64,000 nucleotides of DNA from Diphasiastrum complanatum (taxonomy: Eukaryota > Streptophyta > Lycopodiopsida > Lycopodiales > Lycopodiaceae), in assembly GCA_029204225.1 (NCBI GenBank), contig CM055113.1, positions 1,531,973 to 1,595,972 of the forward strand, read 5' to 3'. Shown here one piece after another: positions 33,301 to 44,117 of this stretch. Position 1 is the stretch's first letter, and the number at the start of each line of letters is the position of its first letter. The notes beneath the pieces are model-generated. The model saw only the letters and a list, made by a program, of their open reading frames with translations. It was not told the origin of the DNA and searched no databases. Position numbers and translations under genes: made by a program.

Positions 33301-34046
33301 TTGATTCCAATTACATCGATTCGGACTATCATTGACTTGCTCATGAAATTGTTGAAATGATCTTTGTCTTGAGTTTCCTCCTCTCGATTGATACTTTCCA
33401 CGGCCAAATCTTCCACCTCGTCCTCTAACTGCAAGAGCTTGATCATAGCTCCTGTTACGATGATTCAAGTTCTCCTGACGTTGCTCTTCTTGCAAAAGCA
33501 ATCCACCTAGTTCTTCATAGGTTGGAAGATTTTCTCTTGTGGCTATACTCGTCACAAACATCTGATGTGACTCACTCAAACTATTCAATGTCAATTCCAC
33601 GATCTCACGATCTTGTACTCGCTCTCCAACTGCTGCTAATTGATCACGGATCTCTTTGATCTTCAGTATGTGATCGACAATAGTTGCACCATCATCCATC
33701 CGCAATGTATGCAACTTTGTCTTTAGAAATAGTATTCGAGATGTATTTGTCGTTTCAAACAATGCCTTCAATGTATCCCACGCTTCTTTTGGTCCTTCTG
33801 AACCTGAAATATAGAGAATAATTGCATCTCTAACTAATAAGTTGATGACATTTTGGGCTTTTCGTTTCTCCTATCAAATGCCCACTGATCTTCTTCAATC
33901 ACTGGCCTTGTATCTTCACCTATCGCAATCTCTCATAGCTCCTTTTCCATCAAAATGTTCTTCAGTTTGAATTTCCAAACTGCATAGTTGCCGGCACCTT
34001 CCAATTTACTTGACTCATTAAGGACACTCTCGCTTAGAGTTGCCAT
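30307..34046 (-). pseudogene. Ty1/copia gag-pol, minus strand, nearly full coding length
   Basis: Reads from ATG at 34046 downward: gag (VLNESSKLEGAGNYAVWKF), zinc knuckle CRYCNKHGHWEHEC (about 33243), protease WYIESGASKHMTS (about 33000) where DSG has become ESG, integrase, RT and the start of RNase H. The integrase has LRSNGGGEY (about 32210), with Asn at the second catalytic Asp, and PQQNGVAERKN. RT includes NGVLDEDVYLVQPQGF, LYMDDLIITRS (about 30860) with YMDD intact, and GSLIYLTHTRPDISYVVGV. RNase H stops after DADWAGNIDDRRSTSGHTF (about 30325). Several stops and frameshifts interrupt it. No LTR, primer site or RNase H tail is seen at either side, so both ends are truncated. Confidence 0.9.
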
Positions 34047-34127
34047 TACTAGATAGATGAGTCTGGATCACAAAATTTATTCACACCACAGAACTGTAAA
34101 TTTTGGGTTGTACACCTGATATCGGTA

Positions 34128-34390
34128 CGACACACGGGTGCACGACTGCTCGGGATTCTCTTTACCTCTGGCGCATTGTTCCGATATTGGTACTGATATG
34201 TGATATCGATATGATGCGCGGATGTACGACTGCTCTTGATTTTCTTTACCTCTGGCGCGTCGATCCGATATTGGTACGGATATGCTATATCTGTATGACG
34301 CGCGGATATACGACTGCTCAAGATTTTTCCTACCTCTGGTGCGTCGATCCAATATTGGTACGAAAAAGATTAAAAATAGAGAAAATATAA
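34128..34390. repeat. Three-copy tandem repeat, 88-89-bp unit
   Basis: Copies start near 34128, 34217 and 34305 with TACGACTGCTC, then TTTACCTCTGG(C/T)GC and CGATCC(G/A)ATATTGGTAC. It lies just upstream of the minus-strand copia gag. The block GCACTGATCCGATATT in the ULP1-type locus near 4260 is similar. Confidence 0.85.
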
Positions 34391-34899
34391 GAACTTTCAG
34401 AGGGAATATTCTAGATTCTCCACTTCGACGCCATCGCCGCCTCCTTTTTGCAAAGATTTTGAAATGTGTGATCATTCAAATGACAGAGATCAGTAATGTG
34501 AAAAGTATGAAGCCTTCTAACTCTGAATGGTAGTACTAGACACTGTCTAGTGTGATTTGCAGTACTCCAAACAGACAAATGAGAGATTTTTTGGCAAACC
34601 TCTCACACAAATAGCACTTTCCACAACAACTAGGAAGTATTGTAAAAATCTCCCCCACTCACCAGATTTTCAATTTGTCTGATGCTGTCTTGGCCTTTTT
34701 GATGCCTCCGGGACCGTGTCTTCATTCTCCACTGATGATTCTGAGCTCCAACCCTACAAAATACATCGTCTGCCAGGTGCGCTGATCCGATATCCCATAC
34801 GCAGAAAAATCATACTGGAACGCATAATGAAAGACTTATGAAACTGTAAATTTCTCAACCTCCAAATGTCTCTTTATAATCTCGCCATAGTTTGTTCTT
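34391..34899. other. No gene seen; short palindrome
   Basis: Contains a near-perfect palindrome, ACTAGACA-C-TGTCTAGT, at 34535-34551. No ORF of note. It may hold the leader or a worn LTR of the copia element to its left. Confidence 0.35.
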
Positions 34900-36831
34900 T
34901 AAAATATCCATGATAGTATTTTATGGTCCTCTTTCAAGACCTGTAGAGAAACAAGTAATGCATCACAGGTCAATAAAAACTAGCAAGGTATGAATTGTTC
35001 ATATAGATATTCTAAATGAAAATTGAAATGTATACCTGGAATGCCGCCAACCACCATATGTGATTTTCCGATTGAACACTAAACGTTCGATCATCTGTAT
35101 CTGAAACGTTGTTCACCAAAGTGACACTCACACGTTCTAACTTCTGACCCTTCATTGGAGGAGTTTTGATTTCCAGAAAGACCTTTTAAGAATTCGTGCA
35201 AGATGTTTTTTTTATTATTAAAATATTATAACACTAATACTTTTGACTTGCCATAACTTTTTAATCGTAGCTCAAAAGTATGTCATCTAACATATCATTG
35301 GAAAGCCCTTGTCGAGCGCTTTCCAATGCACCAAACTTCGCTAAATTCGGACTTACCACTAAAAAGTTATGTCATTTTTAGTATGGAATCAAAATGTGGA
35401 CTCAAAAAGTTACGTTACATAGATTTCAAATTTGAGTGTTTTGATTGGTCCATGTGTAAGAAACATTTGAGAAAAAATAGAAAAAGAATCTTTACAAAGG
35501 GTCTTTTTTGGATGTAGAACTCCTTTAATGGATGATTTCAGATTCATCCAATTTTATTACAATAATGATCTTTCCATTTACTTGATGTTCGTCTAGTTCA
35601 TAGAATCGAATAATGTATTTTAGAACATTTTCAATATCAAGGAAAATATTATTGCAATCGTTGTAATTGAGCTCACCATATTCTGATTTGTATAATTCAG
35701 TTATATGAAGTGGTTGGGCAACTACTTTGAACATTCCGTCATTATAAAAATTTCTAGCTAATCTTACCCGATATGGACACGGAAGATTAATTTTCTTCAC
35801 CATCACTTGGGAAAAAGCTTCTTTAACTATTCTAAAAAAAGTAGAATAAGCATTTCTGCTAATTCCAGATACATCACATGCACCTTGTATCACATTCGCA
35901 TCCAAGAATGATTGAATTTTAATCAAAACAGTCTCTACAATTTTATTTTTCATTTTTTCGAACCGAGCATTTTTTATCATTTCCTTTGCTGAATTTCTTG
36001 GTAAAACATGACTTAAAGATGATCCAATGCATGAACGATCTGTTAAATAGTTCTTTGCCACCAAACATGATCTACAACAAACATATGAAACTCAAATTAT
36101 GTTTAATAAATAAATAATCCATGTTATCAAGTGCAAATCAAACTTAAATGACATATACAAATCAAATAAACAGTTTAGATGACAATATACTTGAATGCTC
36201 AGATTCTTTTTTTTTTATTGCTGCTATGTGTAGATAGGTCATCAATATTCTTCATCGGTACTCTCTTTCTTTGCCTCTTCATCATTGCCTTATTGATAAC
36301 TTTTAGATCAACAGCAGATTTTAAACTCTCGGATCGCAACTTTTCCATGGATTCTAACATTTCTTGGTTTGATCCTCGAAGAGTAGTGACAATAGCATTC
36401 AACTTTGACATAGCATTCTTGAGTGCATTGTTTTCAGCACACGTGTGTTGCACATAATGAAGCAATTGTTGATTTGCACATTGCAATTGTTGATTAGCAA
36501 ACTGTAATTGTTGATTCAGACAAGATATGCTATGCATTCCAATATCTCTCAACCTTTGACAATATCCAAGTAATCCGCTATTTCCTTCACATATATATTT
36601 GAGAAGATGAGTTACGAACTTAAAATCTGGACACAAATTGGTAGCTGGATCATTAGGATAAATTGATCCATCCACCCACAAATCTATATTCATATGATTA
36701 TTCATTCTCAATTCTCTAACTATTGCTGCAGCATTCCCTACAACTTTTGCATTTTTCTTAATAATTGGAGTGCATTCCATCGGAAGAGCAACATGCAAAT
36801 GGAACATTTCCATTGTTAAAGCTATAATCAT
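34900..36831 (-). CDS. Multi-exon gene of unknown family, coiled-coil N-terminus
   Basis: Exon 1 (36831 to about 36190) encodes a Gln-rich coiled coil with three QQL repeats (NQQLQFANQQLQCANQQLL, about 36515-36455) and a basic end at a T10/A10 run (36207-36216). A GTATAT donor follows. Exon 2 starts after TTGTTGTAG (about 36072) and encodes SCLVAKNYLTDRS, FLDANVIQGACDVSGISRN, YSTFFRIVKEAF and KIIIVIKLDESEIIH before a stop at 35525. A further exon-like stretch (about 35187-35037, donor GTATAC) reads QKLERVSVTLVNN and ENHIWWLAAFQ, and another follows TCTCTACAG near 34950. No known catalytic domain is recognised. It may be the front part of the minus-strand ULP1-type gene that ends at 29.5-30.2 kb, split by the copia element; that is inference. 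Confidence 0.4.
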
Positions 36832-38219
36832 GTAAATGAATCTACCTATAGTAAATCAATATGAATAGATCTAGCATTCCTTACTTTTGTAATGTTTATG
36901 TCGCATTCAAAAATCGTCCCGCCTCATATTTCACTATAAGCATACAGTGATTTCAAAAGTTTTGCCTCTCTTGCTTCAGTTTTTACATTGAGCACACCAA
37001 GATTTTCAGTCTTAAAGCTCTAGTCCCGAATTTGGGAACGAGCATGAAGAAAAGTTATTACATCTCATGCTAAACTAACTATTGTCTGAAGTTAACCATA
37101 CTAGTTAAACATCGGGCAAGGCCGAAAACTCATAAAACGGTGACCAGAAGTTACCGGTTTGCATTCTCTCTCTATGTAACCTCTCTCTAAAGTGAAATTT
37201 CTTAAAGGGCTCATTTTGAGCCCATATTTCCCCTAATGTATTGTTCTACCAATCAGTTAGAGTAACCTTTAGTAAAGTCGCAATGGTTTTGGATTATGGG
37301 ACTCTGCATTGGCAGCTTGCTAGATTTTTGGATTTATTTAATATCAAAGGTGTACAACTGAATGGTAGTAAATGGCGTTGAAGATGCTTTTCTCTTTTGT
37401 TAAGTCGGGTAGTATTCTAGACATAATATCGATAGGAATTTTTGAAGAAAATAGGAATTTTTCCAATTTGACCAAATTTTGACTTCGCAATATCTTGAGT
37501 TTTAGAAGGTGAAAACAAACTATAATTGGATTCTAAAGAGTGTGTAACGTAGTATCTTAAGTTTTAGAATGTGAAAACAAACTATAATTAGATTCTTACT
37601 CAATTTTTACACTACCAAGAAAGCTATGTCCAAAATGGTCAAAAACTATGGTATAATATGTAGACCTTCCCTCTTGATTTCCAACATCCATTGCAAGAAT
37701 GGATCTGATCATCGTAGAATGTGGCACCCAAGTTCCTTTGCTATTGCTCTAGTATCCCAAGGGGAGCTGAGACAACTAACTTAACATCCTGCATCCAACT
37801 TGCCCAACTAAAGATAGCCATCAACACACAAAAGGACAACATGCAAGTTAACATTGGCTTATGAGATGTGCAAATTGAGAGATTAAGCAGACTCAAACAT
37901 CTAACACAAGTGCAAGATTCAACTTGCCACTTGGAACCATGCTAGCATGAGCTCCATAGAGCCAGCCCTGCATCATCCAAGCAAGCTAACCAACATAGCT
38001 AACATATCATGAGTCTTTTAAACTAACCAAGCCAACCAATAAAATACAAAGGGCAAAGTTGGAGCCAACTCAACCAATCAGCATAGTGACGAGCCTAGTG
38101 TCTTTGAATGTTACCCTTGATCAAGTGGACCTATCACAAAGGTGAAAGCAAGAATGGTTATTAGCCCCAATGCTCATCTTTATTAGTCTAGTGTAAGGAG
38201 GTACATTCAATTTTGTAGA
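36832..38219. other. Intron/intergenic, no gene seen
   Basis: Mostly AT-rich. TTTTAGAA(G/T)GTGAAAACAA recurs at about 37501 and 37563. An imperfect palindrome CGGTGACCAGAAGTTACCG is at about 37139-37157. CAAGC/AACTAACC-rich text near 37770-38060 has no ORF of note. Confidence 0.4.
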
Positions 38220-39140
38220 CAACCGTTCAGTAGAAGAAAACACATTGCATTGAAAAACATTACCAGCCTAAAACAGAGCCGAACACATCCGAGCACGCGT
38301 CACATTGATTCTAGTAAGATCATAGCAAGTGCCAAAAAACACACGAGACAGGGCGAGGGATAGAATAATTCCAGTGTGAGCAAAAACGGGCGACTGACAC
38401 TAGCGTGGGAGTCCTTGCAGGCGTGAAGGAGTCCAGTGCAGGCCTAAACCACGCTATTGGCAGATGCTTGCACGATGCTCTACGCCTAAATCCTAAAAAA
38501 CATGGAATTAGGGCATGAAAATTGAAATTTGTGGTCCGGACGTAGACGGGCAGAACGGAGGTCACAGGAGTCTCTGCAGGCATGTGAAAATGCATTCTAG
38601 GCTCAGACATCACCTGAATCGGTTGCCCACAAGTCATTTTCTGAAAATGGCAAAAAAAAACAAGCATTTGGACTGTAGTGTTCAAATCTCGCAAGGCGTG
38701 CCGTAATGGTTGAAACTGACCCCTTTGGAATCACCGTGGGCATGAAGAAAGGTGGTCTAGAGCCAAACTACGCTTGATTTGATTGCCTACAGCTCAATGT
38801 CAACACTTGCAAAAAAAACAAGCCTACACTTACCAAAAATCGAAAACTGATCGTTTCGATATGCGCGAAGCTCAGATCCCCCTGGCACCATGCACACCAC
38901 CTCCGTAACGCCGAGTAGATGCCTGCCGACTATGCACACGCCTCGATCGAACACTTGTAGATCAAAATAAAAAAATTTAGCTCGTCCATGGCTGGCGCGA
39001 TTTTGGCCGTGAAGATGGGCAAAATTTTTTTAATAAACTGTTTTTTTTTTAACACGTTTCTGGGAGGAGAAACGCGTTTCTGAGAAATGCGGTTTCAGAA
39101 ACGCGTCCTTCCAAAAACGCGTTTCTGGGCATGTATGACT
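38220..39140. repeat. Degenerate repeats with an ACGCGT cluster
   Basis: Related blocks recur around 38410, 38575 and 38745 (AGGAGTC, GTGCAGGC, GGTTGCC/TTGCCTAC, CAAGC after A-runs). At 39050-39130 AAACGCGTTTCTG-type words occur four times in both orientations. No coding function seen. Confidence 0.45.
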
Positions 39141-39882
39141 AGAACATGATTCGCATGCCTCATATTTCTTCAAATATTTCAGATTCTGTTAAATATGGAG
39201 TGCTCACTGCAAATGACCACATGTCCAGTCATGCCCTAAGCCCCAGAGCATGAGCTGTGATGTCAAATAATAATCCAGGTGTCCAAAGGCTAAGGTAATG
39301 TGCATAAGTGGCCTATAATTTGGAGAGCTTAAACATTTTCATGTTCACACGTGCTAATTTTTCTAGCCCGATAGCCTAGTGCTACGAATGGTGTGTACAA
39401 ATTTGCTTTTTCATGGATCTCAAAACCCTAAGGAAATGGTAAGCTTCTGATACTGAGTCTTGCATGTGACTTGGTTAAGATTATGAACTAATCAATGTCA
39501 TGGCATTACCTTAGTGAGCATAATTTCACATCTCAAACTCTGGTGCTGATAGATGGTTTTCGTTTAGATCTTACATATTGACGTTAGATTTTTGTGGGCT
39601 TATTTTGAGAGGAAGCTTTTGGTCAATGTTGTATAAACGTAGGCATTGACTGTGACAGCAATTGGTTGATGTGACTGAAGTTTTATGGGTTGGTTGGCTG
39701 GCATTGTATCTGAATATGGAGATATATGTTGCTGCTTCACCAAAACCTCAATGAATTTATAAGCTTACAGCACCTCTTAAGAATGGCATTCAGGAATAGG
39801 AAGTAACCAACTGTGTTTAATTGTTTTTGTGAACTATCTATTTCTTGGTGTAACACTTATCCTAGTATTTTATGTTCTGCAG
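39141..39882. other. Intron upstream of the SMARCA3-like C-terminal exon
   Basis: No exon recognised. It ends in a good acceptor (TTTTATGTTCTGCAG, 39868-39882). Confidence 0.55.
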
Positions 39883-40679
39883 GACCCTCATTAGCCAGCC
39901 CAGAGTTGCTACAGAAGCTGCTAGCTCAAACTGGGGAAGATTTTGACTGCCCTATCTGCCTCTCACCTCCAAATTCTGCAGTTATTACACGTTGTGCACA
40001 TGTGTTTTGCCAACGATGCATTCAGAAAACACTTATGTGTGACAAGAAGAGCTGCCCTTTATGTCGATTTGCTTTGACAGAATCCGATGTTTTTTCAGCT
40101 CCATTGGATGAAGCAGAAAATGAGTCCGACACGGACAGCAATGTGAAGAGCAGTGCTAAGATTGATGCTCTTATTAGCCTGTTAGAAGAAACACGGGAAA
40201 GGGACCCCTTAATCAAGTCAGTAGTATTTTCACAGTTTACCAAGATGCTAACACTTGTTCAGCAACCTTTGAAAGATGCAGGGTTTAAGTATGTACGGAT
40301 TGATGGTAGCATGTCTGCCACAAAGAGGGAAGAAGCACTCCAGGCCTTTAAATCAACGAAGTCAAAATCTCCCACTGTTTTTTTGTTAACTTTAAAGGCA
40401 GCTGGCACTGGCTTGAATCTTACCTCAGCCTCAAATGTATACATGCTAGACCCATGGTGGAATGCAGCTGTTGATGACCAAGCTATGGATCGGGTGCATA
40501 GGCTCGGTCAGACAAGGAAGGTGCATATTTTTAGGTTGATTGTTGCCGACAGCATTGAAGAGCGCATATTGGACCTGCAAGAAAGGAAAAGACAGTTTGC
40601 CCAGGTTGCCTTTGGTAAATCCCAGGAGCAGCAAAGGCTAATGCGTGTTGAAGAAGTTCGGCTTCTTATGCGTCTCTAA
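39883..40679 (+). pseudogene. SMARCA3-like helicase, RING and C-terminal half
   Basis: The exon opens after a TGCAG acceptor with SPELLQKLLAQTGEDFDCPI. The C3HC4 RING runs about 39949-40062: CPIC, CAHVFC, CIQKTL, CPLCR. The helicase C-terminal lobe follows with SVVFSQFTKML, VRIDGSM, AAGTGLNLTSAS (motif V), DPWWN and AMDRVHRLGQTRKVHIFRL (motif VI). It ends SIEERILDLQERK...RLLMRL and TAA at 40679. The whole exon is open and well conserved, so it was under selection until recently or still is. The ATP-binding half lies at 27449-28376; about 130-150 residues that normally link the halves were not found in the 11.5 kb between. It could be a broken gene, or that exon may be lost or diverged. Confidence 0.9.
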
Positions 40680-41489
40680 TTTTTTTAAAATATTCATGAG
40701 AGTAAAAGACTGTGTCATTTAATTTTGACCTTTGCTTCAAAAATTTTCATTAACTCTAGTGTTTTTGTTGAGGCTTCTTGACACACAAGCAGAAAGCTTG
40801 GGTGAGCTTCATTAGTGATCGCTGAAGATGCTCTCCAGATTTTGGAAATCAGTGTAATGGCAATTATTCAAAATCCGAAGCAAAATAGCAATAGGAATCA
40901 TCAACATCCAAAAAATCATGTCACATTCTGCTGTCACACATGTAACTTATACTAGTTAGTTTCTAGCAGCTTCATACAATGTATTAGATGATATTTGGAC
41001 AAGTAAATGGCATTTTTATGAAAGAATGAAGAAATGTGCGATGCGCAATTTGGTTCAGCGCTTTCTAGACGAACAGTCTTCTTCTGAAGATAGTTGGTAC
41101 TTTCGAGCAATACAAACCCCATTTGACTGCCTTTGTTTCGCACAAGGCAACATATAGTAATGCGTAGCATTTATCAAAACAATGATTCAAGCGCAGAGCA
41201 TCGTTTACCGAATATGAACTATTTGTCATGATAAGATGCACATTTACCGCAGTGGAGCAAAAAGATATTGATTACAAGTTCGTCACGTTTTAACTTTGGA
41301 CCAAATCATTTATAATTTTTTTTCTCCTTCTTAACGAACAGGCTGCAGTAGATCTGTGCGCCCTCTGCACAGACTAATCCCCAAGCCATTCCTCTGCATG
41401 TATTCTATATACCTATGAACAGGATGCTTCAAACCAATGATTCAACTATGGAAAATTTCCACCGAATAGGATGCACTTACACTGCCATT
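40680..41489. other. 3' flank of the SMARCA3-like gene
   Basis: AT-rich, probably including the 3' UTR (AT-rich text from 40680). No gene recognised. Confidence 0.4.
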
Positions 41490-41727
41490 GAAGCCTTGCT
41501 TTGGGACAATGCGAAGGTTTTCACGAAGTCAAAACTCAAGGAAGAGCCTGAAATTGGGAGGCATGCTTTGGTAAATACAGCTACTTTTCAGTATGGTTTT
41601 TTTATGGATTGTGAATCATTCACTATGTATAACTTACACATTAAATTTCATTTGAGCTCTCCTCTAAGTAGACTTTTCCAAACAATAGCCCATGTACCAC
41701 GTCTATAGAGTGCTTTCATTGCAACAA
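41490..41727. repeat. Dispersed repeat, copy 2 (partner at 13258)
   Basis: Direct-orientation match to 13258-13500, ending at the same GAGTGCTTTCATTGCAACA. The flanks on both sides differ. Confidence 0.8.
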
Positions 41728-42565
41728 AAACTCCAAATTAGCATGATCCCATCATAAATTTTACGCATGGAAGTGCAATATCCAGCATCACAACATGAGA
41801 AGCCAATAGTCCTCTTGCATTCCCAAAAGCTAGCATTTGTTAGGTACTTTGGAATTTATTGATCTAAGTTCTACAATAATTGATGCTTTGTGTAATCCAT
41901 GATTAGTTCGTCTAGCCTCATCTAGATTGACTTAACCATTTAGGTTCCTCTGGCAACTACAGTGGTAGAGTAATTGTGTTGGTTCTCTCTGAGGGTTTTT
42001 TCAAGAGCTTTGCATTGTTAGATGCATTCTAAAGGATTATTTTGCTTGTAAAAAATGCAAATTGAAAAGAACTATTTTGGGAGGATGGGTAGATGGTTGG
42101 TGAGGCATGGGATGGAAGATGGATTGCTGGTGGGGGTTCAAAACAATAGCTATCCAATGAAAAATGCAATTATAAGTTGTCTTTGAAAAACCTACATAAG
42201 GGCCTGACAACTTCAACCTAGGGGTTTCTTGAGGTGGATGGATGATGATGGTTATGGTTCAATGATAAGATGGATGTCGTGGTCATGAATGGCAACAACA
42301 TATGGAGGCTACCATGGTGTGGGGTTTGTTCCCTCCTTAGTGATGACATATGAGTTAGAGGGGTTGCATTGGCCCCCAATGCACTATGGTCAATTTATGA
42401 TTGAATGAGTGATGGACAAGTCAAACGTAAGACACAGTCCCATTATGGGGACTTTGGTGAGTATGGGTTGAGTGATGCAAAATTTTACCCACACAAATTT
42501 TTGATATGTCACATTGGCAAGTGTAGATGTCATGGCAAATGATGTGGCAAGTCTAAGGTGAATTA
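41728..42565. other. Intergenic, no gene seen
   Basis: GATGG-rich text (about 42235-42300) and short ORFs only. The last five bases, AATTA (42561-42565), would be the target-site side of the LTR that starts next. Confidence 0.4.
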
Positions 42566-43349
42566 TGTTAAAATAGAAAAATATCCATCTTGACTTTAGA
42601 CTTGCTAAAAATATTGTACCAAGTATGTTGTTCATAAATGCAAAATGCCAAGTTTGGCCTAGATAAAACTCGAGCTACATGGATATGTCATATCTAGAAT
42701 GATGAGTACAACTTGCATATAGTTTGTAGACATAGAATTAGCAAATTATGCCTGTAGAATCTCGTGGCAATTCACATGCATTAATCGTAAGTGATCCATA
42801 GTGACATGCAAGGCATGCACAAAGTGTAATGGACACATGCATGATGAGTTGTAGATTTCTAGTTAGAACTAGGACACTTGGAAAAAGTTGGTAGAGTTTC
42901 ATGCATGAGAAGTGACAAATGTCACATAGACTCTAGATGTCACTTTAGATGTCATTTAATGATGGATGGATGTGTTTCTACCTTGAGCTACCTCAAACTT
43001 CATAAATATGTGTAGCTCTCCTCATAATTAATGATGAAGAACCAAATCTTTGTAGCTATCTTATGCCATTTTGGATCCAAACAATTTTTGCTTGTTACCT
43101 CTCTATCTTTCTCTCTCTAACTCGTGTTGAGGCTAATGCTAATACATTGATATCTTGTACTTTTACTCATTAGTGATTCATAGCTATCATATTCTGATGC
43201 TTAGCATGCTAGATTGTGGTTAAGCCATAACTTCTATACTAGATCTTGCTAATCAATCTAGAATCAGGTTACTGTGCTAATCATAAAGCTTAATTAGATC
43301 CATCATACTTGTGGACATTCCCCACACGTGTGAATTCTGAAAATTGTCA
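42566..43349 (+). repeat. 5' LTR of copia element (784 bp)
   Basis: Starts TGTTAAAATAG, ends AAAATTGTCA directly before the primer site. It aligns end to end with 226-997. A CACACGTGTG palindrome lies 20 bases from the 3' end. Confidence 0.9.
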
Positions 43350-43362
43350 TGGTATCAGAGCC
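43350..43362 (+). other. Primer binding site (tRNA-iMet)
   Basis: TGGTATCAGAGCC starts at the first base after the LTR. Confidence 0.9.
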
Positions 43363-44117
43363 AAATTAAGCTTTGCATGCTAACATCTTTGATTGTACAA
43401 GAAACTGAGAGCTAAATCAAGCAAAAGAGCAGTTTTGCACTTTTTCTCACCTTTCTCTGGAGTGTATTTGGATCAAATCGGATTGGAACTGAATTTTCAG
43501 ACATGAAAAGTGGCAGTACGGAATTCTAAAATTGCGCACGTGTGAAAATCAAAGATTTTCAGTCCCTTTTATCTCCTTGCTTGTAGATCCAAAGATAGTG
43601 GTCTTATAGCTTGACGGAAAGCTTATGATCTGTACTTTCCATAGAAATTGAAACCAAATCAATCTGATGTGTCTATCAAGAGTTATAAGCTTTTAAAGAG
43701 GATAGGGATAGGTCCAAAATCTGAGTGACATCATTTTGATTTGATTCAACCTTGCTTTGTTCTGAATCCATTGTTTTGAGCATCCTACACAAGAAACTGA
43801 AGATCAAGACTAGGTTTGAAGTAATTGAACACCCTTTGAACCTTCTGAGTGTCAATAGTGTTTTCTTTTGAAGCATTTTGCACGTTCCAAAAGTAGGATT
43901 CAAACTAGCCAAAGTGTTTCAATCCACTTTGTGTGTCTGATCTAGATAACTTGTCTTGTGGAATATTTGAGATTCATCTCAAATACAGTTGCAAGTATTT
44001 CACATAGGAAGGTAGTAAATCCTTGAAAATACCTATAGTGAAAGAGAGCAGCAACTTTAATCTGATTGGAACAAGCTCAAACATTTGCAGTCCAAGAACT
44101 AAGAAGTCTTCATCAAA

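Noticed and set aside
36179-36457. Plus-strand hydrophobic ORF at 36.2 kb
   Set aside because: Antisense of the coiled-coil exon; the hydrophobic runs mirror Lys/Gln codons on the minus strand.
38320-38694. 124-codon minus-strand ORF near 38.5 kb
   Set aside because: Crosses degenerate DNA repeats, no domain, no splice or start context.
39813-39882. In-frame ATG extension upstream of the RING exon
   Set aside because: A strong TTTTATGTTCTGCAG acceptor ends at 39882 and homology begins right after it, so the upstream 23 codons are intron.
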